From the NCBI GenBank assembly GCA_902806565.1, contig CADCXA010000009.1, positions 496,001 to 560,000 of the forward strand: a DNA stretch of 64,000 nucleotides, read 5' to 3'. The first letter of the stretch is position 1. Each line of letters starts with the position of its first letter. The translations under genes were made by a program, and so were the position numbers. Below, piece after piece: positions 23,195 through 34,348 of the stretch. Source of the stretch: Hypoxylon rubiginosum (Eukaryota > Ascomycota > Sordariomycetes > Xylariales > Hypoxylaceae). The notes below the pieces were generated by a model. The model was not told the DNA's origin. It ran no database searches and saw only the letters and a program-made list of their open reading frames with translations.

Positions 23195-24076
23195 ATGCAG
23201 GCACTTACAACCGCATTCACGGCACCGTCGTGGTGCTTAGATCGATTTGTAGTTTACATTGACAACAACCGCTATCATTCAAGCACCTTATCGCCGTCGA
23301 GAGGATGGGTTGATCCGTCCTTCACGAAATGCGTCCCGAGTCAATACACAACTTCACTGCAGGTATTCAGCCCCGGTGTATGTCCTGACTACATGACTTT
23401 CGCGAGGACCACTTCCCACGTGCATGGGGACAAGACCACCTGGACCGGCGGATGCTGTCAAAGGTCAAATCACATCCAGCTTCTAGACAGTAGTCGAAAA
23501 TTGCTAACTAGATGCAGCGGGTTCTCGGACATGAGCGGATACTTCTGCACGTCGACCGTCACGACGCCCATGGCTTTCCTCCTTGAGGCCAACGTCTCTA
23601 CCACCGATATCTACACAACACTCTCTGACCTGTGGATTGAACATGATCAAATGACAGTCGCGTGGCAAGAAACCGACATGGAGGTTCTTCCCAAAAAGGT
23701 CAGCTTGCAGTATGGATCAATTATGGGACCCCCGGTCACCACCACTGCCGAGAGCTCCACTGCCACTCACTCAACCCAAGTGGCAACGGTGACCACGAGC
23801 ACTATTGCAACAGCGACGTCGGCCACAAACTCACCGAGCGTGGCTATTTCATCGGCGGGATGGACGTCCAAACCCATATCGAACACGGAGACAGAAACAA
23901 ACGAGGTCGATATAACCATAACTAGCACTAAGCATATTACGGCCACGGGAAATATAGCTTCTTCTCCAACTCCAACGTCGTCATCGCCAACAACATTTAG
24001 CAGCGGATCTTGGCTGTTATGGCGAGCGGTTATCACACTGATCGCGGGGTGGGTGTTGCTCCGGGGATTGTACTGA
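23195..24076 (+). CDS. Cys-rich, Ser/Thr-rich cell-surface protein
   Basis: Single exon, 293 aa. The N-terminal half has widely spaced cysteines in the pattern LTTAFTAPSWCLD, CVPSQY, FSPGVCPDYMTFA, GGCCQRS and GYFCTST, typical of a large Pezizomycotina family of uncharacterised surface proteins. Residues of roughly 180-270 are a Ser/Thr-rich, probably O-glycosylated stalk (TTTAESSTATHSTQVATVTT). The C-terminus is one hydrophobic segment (WRAVITLIAGWVLLRGLY), either a membrane anchor or a GPI signal. No N-terminal signal peptide is visible, which is common in this family's gene models. Function is unknown; a wall or plasma-membrane role is inferred from architecture. Confidence 0.7.
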   Translation: MQALTTAFTAPSWCLDRFVVYIDNNRYHSSTLSPSRGWVDPSFTKCVPSQYTTSLQVFSPGVCPDYMTFARTTSHVHGDKTTWTGGCCQRSNHIQLLDSSRKLLTRCSGFSDMSGYFCTSTVTTPMAFLLEANVSTTDIYTTLSDLWIEHDQMTVAWQETDMEVLPKKVSLQYGSIMGPPVTTTAESSTATHSTQVATVTTSTIATATSATNSPSVAISSAGWTSKPISNTETETNEVDITITSTKHITATGNIASSPTPTSSSPTTFSSGSWLLWRAVITLIAGWVLLRGLY

Positions 24077-24899
24077 TTCAAGAGTCGAGACGGAGCTGTG
24101 GTCATCTGTTGAGTTTACCGAAACCCGAGTCTTGTAGTTGGAAAGCTCGTGGTGATTGGTGGAATAGAGTCGAATGCTGCCCGAGTATGTGCTGATTTAT
24201 TAGCCGAGCTCGGGAACCGTTCGAATGAATTAAGCTTCTATTACTCCCCGAACTCCAGGTCTTGGCCCAGGTCTTAGCAGCCCTATCCTACAACGCTATG
24301 CCTCTTCCCTGTCTCCTCCGTACCCAATTGAGGCACCTCGACGATCCCAAGTGCGGGGTGCATTAGTGAGGAGAGGACATTCGACATCACCTCTTGGACT
24401 TGGTAGATTCATATTTCTCTTACTCTAAGCCCTAAGTACGGTTGGCCGAAGACAATACAAGAACCTCTAAGACTTTCAATGAGCCTCAATTGGACTTGGT
24501 AATAAGGTCGGAGGTAGGTACTGACTTGGAATTCTAGGTACAGGTAAAGCGTAAGGTAAAGCGTACCTAGAAAAGGTACAGATCTGGAAAGTTACGAATG
24601 CCGATTGTAATATTTTTCTTTGTCATACCGAAGACATTTCTCCGCATTCCCCAAGTTTTGTCGTCATTGACGCTGCCCCCCTGGCATCCCCGGCAAACTA
24701 TTACCAGTTCCGCCTGCAGCTCATCGTCCGGGTCCGGTTGCATTGCCGACTGATGTTCAGGAGAAGGTCCGATTCCATTTGATGACCCCTCACCAGCGAG
24801 AAGCAAGTTATAATGAATGTCTCATCTTTATGGCCATCCATCCTTTTAGACCTCCATCCGTTATCAACGGCACCCACGTTACTACCTAATATATATGCC
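24077..24899. other. Intergenic region upstream of the beta-glucosidase
   Basis: 823 bp between two plus-strand genes. It contains short tandem AGGTA(AAGCGTA) copies at about 24525-24575 and the beta-glucosidase leader. The minus-strand frames at 24567-24967 overlap the next signal peptide antisense and are not credible. Confidence 0.5.
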
Positions 24900-27670
24900 A
24901 TGTTCTCGAGTTTTCTACACGTGCTGGCCGGCCTCGCTGCCTGCACAGCCGCCCAGTCTGTTATCACTGATGATGTAGAATTCTACGGCCAGTCACCCCC
25001 AGTGTACCCATCGCGTAAGTTAAAATTACCGCCTTGGAGTCATTTGAACGACCACTAATATTAAAGCTTCGCAGCCAATGGAACTGGTGTTGGGGACTGG
25101 GCCGAGTCCTACTCGAAAGCCCAAGCTCTTGTAGCTCAGATGACTCTAGAGGAAAAGGTTGGCGACACAACCCCAACAAATTGCGAAAGTGCTAAGTCTG
25201 ACTCAATCGCCTACAGGTTAACCTAACTGGCGGTATCGAGGTAGACAGCTCTTGTTCCGGGATCATTCCTGCTATTGAAAGACTCAACTTCACCGGCCTC
25301 TGTCTTAGTGACGCCGGAAATGGAGTTCGTACTACCAACTTCGCATCCAGCTGGGCCTCAGGTATTTCGGTCGGTGCAAGGTAAGCTCCTTGGCCGTCAT
25401 CGAAAAGGTCAGCAGCTAAACTGGCTTTTAGTTGGAATCGCGATCTCGCTTATAAGAGAGCCGTTGGTATGGCCGGAGAATTCCGAGCCAAGGGGGTTCA
25501 TGTTGCATTAGGACCTGTGGTCGGTCCTCTAGGCCGCATCGCCTCGAGTGGGCGAAACTGGGAAGGTAAGGAAAGCGTCTGTCTCTGGTGACATCTCACT
25601 AAACCTGTGGCGTAGGATTTGCAAATGACCCCTATCTATGCGGAGCTCTTGCATACGATACCGTCACAGGTATCCAGTCAGTTGGAGTTCAGACAAGCAC
25701 CAAGGTACGAGTATCCGCAGATTCTATATGAGCATGTATCTAACAGATTCAAACAGCATTTCATAGCCAACGAACAAGAAACAAATCGAAACCCCGAGGA
25801 CAATGTGACTGCGGTGTCATCCAACATTGATGACAAGACCATTCATGAATTATATCTCTGGTTCGTAAGGTCCTATCGTCTTCCAATCTTCTTTAGCTGA
25901 CTGTCGCTGCAGGCCCTTTCAAGATGCCGTGAAGGCCGGCACCGCTAATATTATGTGTTCGTATAACCGGGTCAACAATAGCTACGGCTGTTCCAATAGC
26001 AAGACACAGAACGGGCTTCTGAAGACCGAGTTGGGCTTCCAGGTGATTCCTTCAATGAAAGATCACTCAAGCAGGAACAATTCTAACCAAGAAACAGGGC
26101 TTCGTCGTCTCCGATTGGGGAGCTCAACATGCTGGCGTTGCGACCGCATTGGCAGGCCTAGATATGGTCATGCCTTATGCCTCTCCGTACTGGTCTAGCA
26201 ACCTTACAGAGGCTGTTAACAATGGGTCCGTTCCGGAGTCTAGGATAGACGATATGGCAACAAGGTGAACTCTGATGTCTATTACCATAACATAAAAATC
26301 TCTTACTAACAGAATACAGGATCGTAGCAGCATGGTATAAGTTGGGCCAAGACCAAGGGTTTCCAGCTCTAGGTGTAGGAATGCCAGGCGATCTTGCCGG
26401 GTCTCATCAAAGAGTTATCGCAAAGTCTCCAGGTAATAAGGACGTGCTATTACAAGGGGCTGTCGAGAGCCACGTGCTGTTGAAAAACACCAACAACGCA
26501 CTTCCCCTCAAGTCCCCTAAACTGATCTCCTTATTTGGATACTCTGCGAAATCCTTCGACGGGTACACTCCGGGAGCTGGTGGGTGGAATGGCGGACAGG
26601 AATCATTAGCGCCCGCCGACTTGATCCCTAATGGCGACGACGTAACTCATACTCAGATTGCTTCGAACGGCACGCTAATTGTTGGCGGGGGATCCGGAGC
26701 CAATATGCCGGCATACGTTAGTTCTCCCGCTGATGGGTTGAGCCAGCGCGCGTACGAAGACGACACGAACTTATGGTGGGATTTCCACAGCGGCAACCCG
26801 GAAGTCGACCAGTCATCCGACGCTTGCATCGTCGTCGGAAATGCTTTCGCGTCGGAAGGCTGGGATAGAGTCGGACTGCATGATGACTTTACCGACGCCC
26901 TTATCACCAACGTCGCGTCGCAGTGCAACAACACAATCGTGGTATTCCACAATGCCGGTGTCCGACTGGTCGATCAATTCATCGACCACCCCAACGTGAC
27001 AGCGCTCATATTTGCGCATCTCCCGGGACAAGACTCGGGTCGGGCCCTAACGTCGATCCTGTACGGCGACGTCAATCCCTCAGGCAAGCTGCCGTACTCG
27101 GTGCCGCGCAACGAGTCCGCCTACGGGCCCCTGCAGAACGCGACGGCCCCCGACGGCATCTATGCGCTGTTCCCGCAGTCGGACTTCAGCGAGGGCGTGT
27201 ACATCGACTACCGGGCGTTCGACGCCAAGAATATTACCCCACGGTACGAGTTCGGCTTCGGCCTCAGCTACACGACCTTCGCCTTCTCGGAGCTCCACGT
27301 CGAGGCCGTTGAGGGCGCCGACACGGCGCCGTACCCGTCGAAGCCCGTCGTCGAGGGCGGCCACGAGGACCTCTGGGACAACCTGTTCCGGGTCTCCGCG
27401 GCGCTGACCAACACCGGGCCGGTCGCGGGCGCCGAGGTCGCCCAGCTGTACGTGGGGATCCCCAACGGGCCCGTGCGGCAGCTCCGCGGGTTCGCGAAGC
27501 CCGTGATCGAGCCGGGGGAGTCGGCGGTCGTCGAGTTCGAGCTGACGAGGCGGGATCTGAGCACCTGGGACGTGGTCGCGCAGAAGTGGCTCCTGCAGGA
27601 GGGCGAGTACGGCGTCTTTGTTGGGTCTAGCAGCCGGGACTTGCCCCTGACGGGGAGTTTGACAGTCTGA
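24900..27670 (+). CDS. Secreted GH3 beta-glucosidase
   Basis: Nine exons: 24900-25014, 25075-25157, 25217-25380, 25432-25565, 25616-25704, 25757-25860, 25913-26042, 26098-26264 and 26320-27670, all in phase; 2337 nt, 778 aa. The N-terminal signal peptide is [21 protein letters not shown]3 landmarks follow: [34 protein letters not shown], the nucleophile D279 in [23 protein letters not shown], an acid/base candidate in [31 protein letters not shown] and a C-terminal fibronectin-III-like domain. It hydrolyses terminal beta-glucosyl residues such as cellobiose outside the cell. The sixth donor is GTTCGT, weak but the only one that keeps phase. GC rises abruptly after about 27050. Confidence 0.95.
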
Positions 27671-28425
27671 TGGGAAACTGTAAAAAGAGCAGATAGGGGG
27701 GGACGCCAGACAGCGCTAATAATAAACCCTAATCGAACCCCAGCTGTCGTCGTTGAGACTAGAACGTACCTATGTACTTAGTAATCTTACTTAATACTGC
27801 GGTCTATAGTTGTTGGAATCGTTCCGTCAAGAGACGCGACCGATATCATGCCAGTCCTATCAATGTTTCCGCCCCCTACATCACCTTCGTGTATCATGAG
27901 TTATTCTAATTTCGCTAATACGTCGCTTAATGTAAGTGCCTAGGTAAATTAGCATACAAATCCCTATTCCCGTATCACCCGATCATAAATACCGAGGATT
28001 TAAAGATATTACTTGAGACCCTCCCGATGCTCTAAGGCAAGATGCCGCCGCTCACCATAAAAAGACAGCCAATCACGCAGTCCCCCCTATCCCAATTCTA
28101 GTTAAGCCCGTATGCGGAGCGGCCCGGTATTTCGGCTAACTAACGGCTCCGATTCGGTGGCAAAACCATGACTCGATCCACTCGAACCGAATTCTCAAAC
28201 TTCCTCTTTCCCCTTTTCGTTATTTGCAGCGTAGTGCTGGTTGGATTTCCCCCGCGCGTACAGCGCATACGTCGTGGCAATCGAATCATTTCACAACCAG
28301 CAATCAACAATTAGGGGAAGGATTTACTATTAAGTATGCGCCACCTCATACCTTCATCTCTTTCTCCTTTTTCTCATCCCTAGTTAAGGATAAATACAAA
28401 TTTAATGAACAGTTGATCAGCCCCG
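27671..28425. other. Intergenic region
   Basis: 755 bp between the beta-glucosidase and the MpaB-like gene. It ends in a pyrimidine-rich leader (CATCTCTTTCTCCTTTTTCTC-like) before the ATG. No gene seen. Confidence 0.55.
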
Positions 28426-29667
28426 ATGGTCATGGACACTCTAGAAGGCAACTTAACCGGGCGTGTGGACTCGCCGGGGTCCACATCCCCGCCGTGGCGG
28501 ATAATCGTGCCCACCGTCGTCGTGTGCTACCTAACGCTCGTCCGTACCCTCCGCTTCCGCGCGCTGCGGGCGCTCGAGCGCAAGTACGCGGCGTACGCGG
28601 CGGACCCGTACGCGCTGTCCTACCGGCAGGCGGCCGAGGTCATGCGGCTGCACCAGCTGCGGGACACGCCGTTCCTGTTCTACCTGGGCACGCAGTGGGC
28701 GCTGGTCAAGAGCTACGGGATGGCGACGGGCACGCCGCTGCTGGCGCGCACGCGGCAGCTCTGCGACGCGGCCCGCGTCGGGCGACGCGCCGAGGACACG
28801 GCCGTGCTCCTGCTCGAGCTGCTCGTCGGCGACCTCGACTCGGAGCGCGGTCGCCGCGCCGCCGCCCGCCTCAACTGGATGCACGCGCGCTACGCGTCCC
28901 GCATCGTCGAGGGCGACTACGTCCACACCATGGCGCTCTTCGTGCTCGAGCCCGCGCGCTGGATCGACCGGTACGACTGGCGGCCCCTGACGCGCCTCGA
29001 GAAGGTCGCCTACTTCGTCTACTGGAAGGAGCTCGCGCGCCGCATGGGGTTCGGCCACCTCGTCCCGGATACCCTCGAGGCGCTCGAGGCGTGGAAGCGG
29101 GGCTACGAGGCGGAGCACATGTACTTCATCCCCGAGAACCGCGAGGTGACGGAGTCGACGGTCGGCCTGTTCATGCGCGGCGTGCCGGGCTTCCTGCACG
29201 GCTTCGTCAGGGCCGTCTTCGTGTCGTTTATCGACGAGAAGCCGGTCCGCGAGGCGCTAGGCTTCCCCGAGCCGCCTCGCTGGGCCGCCGTGTTAACTCC
29301 GGCCGTCCTCCGGCTCCGCGGGTTCGTCATACGTCACTTCTTCCTGCCGCGTCCCGTACCGTTAGACCCCCTGGCTCGGCCTGGAAAGGACGGTCGATTG
29401 TACCGCGATGCGCGCTTCGTCGGCTTCGAGCCGTGGTATGTCGCCAACACGTGGTATAACCGGCTGATGGTATGGGTAACGTCCGGCGGTAAAATATCGC
29501 TCAGTGAGAAATTTCAAACGAATGGGTATGTTCCGGAAGAGCTGGGCCCGGTTGAGTTTGAGAGACTCGGTAGGGATGAGGTGTTCAAGGAGGCAGAAGA
29601 AATGAAGGCATTTGCTGTAGAAGGGGAAGGGAAAATAGGGGCAGGTTGTCCGGTTGTCTTTCAATAA
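28426..29667 (+). CDS. MpaB/rubber-oxygenase-like (DUF2236) membrane oxygenase
   Basis: Single exon, 413 aa, from an ATG at 28426 (another at 28432). One membrane segment near residues 25-45 (WRIIVPTVVVCYLTLVRTL) precedes a helical domain with the family's conserved strings RLNWMHARY, RIVEGDYVHTMALFVLEP and DWRPLTRLEKVAYFVYWKE. The His in WMHARY and nearby residues fit the haem/oxygenase core described for Lcp and MpaB. MpaB, an ER-bound oxygenase of mycophenolic acid biosynthesis, cleaves a farnesyl side-chain double bond; the substrate here is unknown and no terpenoid or polyketide genes adjoin it. Codons 40-290 are extremely GC-rich, which produces long false frames on the other five phases. 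Confidence 0.8.
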   Translation: MVMDTLEGNLTGRVDSPGSTSPPWRIIVPTVVVCYLTLVRTLRFRALRALERKYAAYAADPYALSYRQAAEVMRLHQLRDTPFLFYLGTQWALVKSYGMATGTPLLARTRQLCDAARVGRRAEDTAVLLLELLVGDLDSERGRRAAARLNWMHARYASRIVEGDYVHTMALFVLEPARWIDRYDWRPLTRLEKVAYFVYWKELARRMGFGHLVPDTLEALEAWKRGYEAEHMYFIPENREVTESTVGLFMRGVPGFLHGFVRAVFVSFIDEKPVREALGFPEPPRWAAVLTPAVLRLRGFVIRHFFLPRPVPLDPLARPGKDGRLYRDARFVGFEPWYVANTWYNRLMVWVTSGGKISLSEKFQTNGYVPEELGPVEFERLGRDEVFKEAEEMKAFAVEGEGKIGAGCPVVFQ

Positions 29668-29922
29668 CATTAGTTCCAAATTAAGCATCGTCTTTACATG
29701 CATTACTAGGATACTGCCCGATCCGAGTATATCATAGTAGTAAACAGGATTAGACATAGCGCGACAGGTCGCATTAAAAGAGGAAGTTATCTAGGTACAT
29801 AAGGGGTACATAGCCAAATATGATAAGAAAGTGTCAAGTGAATCCTCAAGTGTTTGTGACTCGTAGCCATTCATAAGAATCCCACCGAGACATTCATGAA
29901 GACAAGACGGCGGTCTTGGATC

Positions 29923-31017
29923 CTAGCCAGGCGCGCCAGTCGTATCTTCGTAGTCCGCATTCAAGCTCTCGTCGATATATGGCGGATACGCGTAACCCGG
30001 ATTCGTTCCAGAGATACTATCGGGGCTGTTATCAAGAACACCAAAATAATATGATAGATCATCCTCCGACTTCGTTGGATTAAGGTTGGAAGTTTCTGAC
30101 TCGCACCCCAACGGCAGCACAACTTGGTTTCCTGGGGTAGGATTCGTTGGTACGGAGACATATCCAGAATCGTTTGTACGTGTCCCTACCTGTAAAGACC
30201 AATCGCTTGGCTTCCGTCCAGCAACATCTGCACCGTCTAACGTGAGGGCATCAGCTTGAAGATTCTGAGCCAGGCCATCAGGCAACTGCACGATTCGAGC
30301 CTCCAGGTCGCGCAAATTACGCTCCCCCAACTCTACTAAAGACGGACATATGGAGTGCTTAGGAACAAGAAAGTCATACTCCGATGCTGTAGTCAATTAG
30401 GGCTATGTAGCGTAAATATATGAGAATATGATGGACTCACTTAGGTCATTAAACATTTTATCGTCCTCATACTCAAACAGAAGACGGCACAGAGACCAAT
30501 ATTTCTCCTCCTTGTCTCGCATCCGTTTTATGTCTGGACGGTCTTGCCAGGCTCTGAACTTGTCCCCTTGTTCACGCGTCATCATGTGGAAAAAGGGCTG
30601 AGATTCTGGCGGTATCTCCTTTTTCTGTCGTTTTGAATTTCCTTTGCTGGACTTCGGCTGCTTTTCTTCTTTCTGGCGCTTACCACTACCTGCACCGTTG
30701 GCTTCCTCTTCCAATTCGGTCTGTTCTTCTTCTGTCCACTTCACGTTGGCGAATTGGGAGACGGGGCGCTCGGAAGATAAATCCTTATGAGAATGATATC
30801 TTCGGATGTGTTCACTGTAGGCAACCTTAGTCAATGGTATTCCAGCGATCCCATAGATGAGAACTAACTCCAGTTTTGAGAAGTCCTTAAAAGAACTCTT
30901 CGCACATGGTTGTTTGGAGTCCGTGTACATGTGAGGGAAGCACTTCGACCAGGGACATTGGTAGCGGTTGCGATGATGTAGCTGAGCTCGCACCAACTGC
31001 AAGTCAGTATTCGACAT
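29923..31017 (-). CDS. Hypothetical zinc-finger-like protein
   Basis: Exon 1 31017-30441, a 54-bp intron, exon 2 30386-29923; 346 aa. The N-terminus has CPWSKC followed about 45 residues later by SEHIRRYH, a degenerate C2H2-like unit found in a fungal family where it precedes a conserved [E/D]KYW/KWRxxxRxLF segment, here DKEEKYWSLCRLLFEYEDD. Between them lies a basic, Lys/Gln-rich linker (KGNSKRQKKE) that may act as a nuclear signal. The C-terminal 150 residues look disordered and acidic. A nuclear, nucleic-acid-related role is possible but unproven. The intron acceptor is the second AG after the donor; using the first would introduce a stop. Confidence 0.65.
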
Positions 31018-32627
31018 CGTAATTTTGATTCCTCGTTATGCCGCCAGCAAGGGAAATCGGGTATACATGGAAGCTCGGGGATCACCCGAGGCCCTGTTCT
31101 CCCAGTTTCCCTTGCAAGTTTCGGTTCGAACGTGCGATTTATGACCTTTTTGTCGGACGTGGGACGTCTGCGGAGGGCCCCGAACTCGAACTAGCTTCGA
31201 ATCGTTTGGTAAAGTTTTTCAATCTCTGGCCCGTTCGTTTCTCGCGATATGTTCCGTCCTCTGGGTTGTGGAGAAACCTTTCGGCAACGGATGATTCAGC
31301 CGGTGTTTCGTATAAGTAACGTTGTAGGTGATACGACTGCTGCTCCCCGCAAGAGGAATCTAGTTTATCACGACCACAGCTAGAGCCGTACTATCATCTC
31401 TATATCAGCATTTTCACCTGAGTTGTGCGCAGTTAATCCAACCATTGCTGTAAAACAAGGTCCCAAGTATGGATATGGGCCGGCTTCGGGAAATTGACGA
31501 ACCTGGTACTCTTCTACGTGATGTGGCATCCAGCTTATTCGATATACTTTAAAACATTAATAGCTAAGGACACGCTGTTTGAGATAAGTTTAGTAGTGAG
31601 CTGTGAAGGTGAGCGAGGGTTGGGAGGACGAATAAATGTGTAGAGGCTTGGAAATAGAGATATGTCGCGGCCACGACGTTGACCTAACCCCGCTGTCAGC
31701 CACTTCGGAGGTATGGATTCGGTATGCAACATGGAATAAATTGACCAACCAGATTCCTTAGAGTACGGCCGTTCATCCATCACTGCGATGTTATAGGCTT
31801 TTCTTCTACCAGCTGGCGTTGGCGCATGATGAACGCTGCAGGCTCCTGTAGAAGCATTGTTAAATCCACCCCTTTAACTACCATGTCGGCACCTAGGTAC
31901 CTAGGTAGGTACCGGCGTCATTATTCGACTAAGAAGATGATTAAATATGATCAACTGATCGAAATTTTCTTAAACGTACTGTTAAATCAAAGAACTCCAA
32001 TATTGACGATAGTTGCCCCTGATATGCTAACTGAGCACGGAATTAAATAGGCACAATATCTACCTACCTAGGTACCTAGACAGCTACTAAGTATTAACAG
32101 TCGCTATTGTGACCCTTTCTAACAGTCTATATCCAACCAATTATCAACGATTTACGTACCTAGGTACTCTCGCATCTTCTTTCCCATCATATCTGGACCA
32201 ATAGCGAGACCATCGGGAGATTACCCCCACACCCATACTTCAAAGTCGAATCTTCAACGAGTATTCATGAGGCTGAGCTAGATCCCCCGTTCTGGTATCC
32301 AATCCCATTCTTCGAAGCCTTGGTACTTCGACCCGAAGTGCCCATTCCGATTAATCAAATGGCATCGTGGCCGCGACTTTGGTGACGCCCCGATACTATG
32401 CCCATCGCCATCGCGACATGAGGGATGAGATAAGCCCAATGGCTAGCGCATAGCTCCGCCATAGAGCATAGCGGCCGCGATGTCGATAGGTAAGTCGCCG
32501 TCGCGACCCCTGGTGGGTGATAAACCTTCTGTTCTTCATCCCAGTTTAGCATCCTTCACATCCTTACCGAAAATATCCCTGGACGCCTTACATTGCCAGT
32601 CCATTTTTTGTACATCGTCGATTGACC
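31018..32627. other. Intergenic region with dispersed motif clusters
   Basis: 1.6 kb without a supportable gene. It contains dense copies of the ACCTAGGTACCTAGGTAGG motif (31891-31913, 32066-32083 and about 32155-32167). Short frames at 31038, 31535 and 32480 have no conserved content. It includes the leaders of the flanking divergent genes. Confidence 0.5.
31891..31913. repeat. Dispersed GTACCTAG-type palindromic motif
   Basis: ACCTAGGTACCTAGGTAGG followed by TACC; one of many similar interspersed copies in this window, all seen outside exons. Confidence 0.6.
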
Positions 32628-33502
32628 ATGGGTCAGAACTTATCCGGAGCCGTGGGTGTCTCTCCACGCAACCACAGCATCCTGCCTTTTGTGAACTTCG
32701 TATCCCGAACTCGGTACGTCCTTACCAGCCCACCAGTCGTCCAAGTCGTGGTGGAGAAGGAAGGACGGCTATATCTAGTTCACGTCAGTATCACCGATGT
32801 AGACTCTATTCAAGCTGTCATGGAGAAGGTTCGGGCCACTAGAGAGAAAGTCCTCCATCAGATCTTTGTGCTCAAGCTTCTTCATGATACCTTCTGGGGT
32901 CAGCGCATCACCATAGCAACTCTTTGCACGGTAGGTTGAGAGTAGCCGCTGCAGAATATATACGGACGCTAACCTTAGTATTTGCAGTTTCGGCATATCG
33001 AATTCTCAGGGTACCAAGCGCCTTTAGAAGTGAACGTTAGAGACCGCGAGCCCGTAAGTAATACTATTACTTGAATCTCAATTCATATTCCCATTTTGAT
33101 CTCTGTCCGTTTACTCGAGCATATCAGTACGGTAGGCACTTGGTCATGATGCAAGGCCCTTTGAATGAGAGGACCAAGTACTAACTGCGGGGGTTACAGT
33201 GCGTTGACCTTGAGCGCCCTGACCTGACCGACAATACCGAGCCATTCATCGCACTCTATCCGGAGCTCCTTAAGGGCAATGATGCTCACAAATGCGTGCT
33301 AGTCGAACGAGAGCTCAAGAAACATAATATCTTGATATGTGCGTTTGTGGGCATCGTCGTCGCTATTGCTGCCGGCATGCTGGTAGGCTTCTTTAGCCGC
33401 AACATCGGGTTTGGTCTCGGGACTAGCGCTGGCATTATCGGTGCTATCGCGTTCCTTGTACCGCTGTCGACATGGGTGACAGAGCGCACTGAAATAGAAT
33501 GA
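32628..33502 (+). CDS. Hypothetical protein with two C-terminal membrane helices
   Basis: Three exons: 32628-32930, 32988-33053 and 33200-33502 (introns of 57 and 146 bp, the second with a TACTAAC branch point about 15 bp before its AG); 223 aa. The N-terminal part is soluble with a beta-rich stretch (VVQVVVEKEGRLYLVHVSITDV); the C-terminus has two hydrophobic segments, ILICAFVGIVVAIAAGML and GFGLGTSAGIIGAIAFLVPL, separated by a short turn, followed by a short polar tail. Such a two-helix hairpin suggests anchoring in an internal membrane or pore formation, but I do not recognise the family. The second intron may hide a very small exon. No neighbour gives a hint. Confidence 0.55.
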
Positions 33503-33749
33503 TGTGAGATGATAGAGAAAGGAAGTTTGGCGGAGGTCAGAAATGAGAGGGAAGGGGGCTATTTACCTTGGTAGATGTTATTAGAAGGCAGCCAAGAGTT
33601 GTAAGAAGCCATCCAAGGCAGCGAAACATCATCATTCTATTTTTTCGGTAGACAATTACTTTGTGACGAATCGTAATCAATTGATAGTACGACACGCGTT
33701 AAAAAGATCATGCATTTCAGCTCCATTTTCAATCGCTGCGTACCCTCGG

Positions 33750-33761
33750 CACGTGACGTCA
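33750..33761. promoter_or_regulatory. Overlapping E-box and CRE palindromes
   Basis: CACGTG (33750-33755) overlaps TGACGTCA (33754-33761), the consensus for bHLH and for ATF/CREB-type bZIP factors respectively. No clear gene starts just downstream, so its target is uncertain. Confidence 0.4.
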
Positions 33762-33763
33762 CA

Positions 33764-33804
33764 TCTAGGACAACTAGGACAACCAGGACAACTAACCTAG
33801 GACA
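33764..33804. repeat. Nine-base imperfect tandem repeat (CTAGGACAA)
   Basis: CTAGGACAA occurs three times with a CCAGGACAA variant between them, within about 40 bp. Confidence 0.6.
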
Positions 33805-34348
33805 ATTTAGCCCCGGCTCATTTTTCTTCACCGAAAATCAAAGGCCGCGAACCACACTGGAAGCCATTACCATACCAAGGTGCCTACTACCTATATTATC
33901 AATGGCTTCGCATTTTGTGGATCTATTTGATGTTAGTACAGAGGGCATTGTGGAGTTTTACGCCACATCCAAAGCCACTGAGAGGCTCCCCAAAGGCAAA
34001 GCTCTTTGTATATCACCTATTCCCTTCTGCCCCTATTCCCCTGTCTATGACCCTGTAGCTTTGTTTATACCATGTGAGAATAGCTTCACCTTTTGATAAC
34101 ATACCAGCTTTACCCCCTTATTCCTTTATGCTTATTCCACTATGCCAGCTACTACCACTAGGGAAATAGATACGGCTTATCCGTTAGATTCATTGTCTAT
34201 CTGGGAAGGGTCGCTTTGCGTTTTCCATAGCTCTAACCGCGACACTCGCCAGCGTCCGGCTCATCTCCCGAGTTGATGCCGTGCTAAGAGTCTGCCATCT
34301 AGATTTCCAGAAGGCTCAGCGCGCTTGCGAAAATCCGTCGGGACTCGT

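Larger units (their letters stand above)
33503..34348. other. Intergenic region with CRE-like site and short tandem repeat
   Basis: 846 bp. A small open frame spans 33710-34096 but lacks conserved content and runs through a tandem repeat, so I do not call it a gene. Sub-features are listed separately. Confidence 0.5.

Noticed and set aside
24567..24967. Minus-strand frames upstream of the beta-glucosidase
   Set aside because: They overlap the signal-peptide exon antisense and show no conservation or start context.
28224..29459. Long Arg/Ala-rich open frame (411 codons) on the plus strand and a 222-codon frame on the minus strand over the MpaB-like gene
   Set aside because: Both are shadows caused by the extreme GC content; only the 413-aa frame has conserved motifs.
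31100..31150. B-box-like GGTTCGAAC
   Set aside because: No cloverleaf or A box can be drawn around it.
33710..34096. 128-codon open frame
   Set aside because: Runs through a tandem repeat and has no conserved content, splice context or neighbours that support it.
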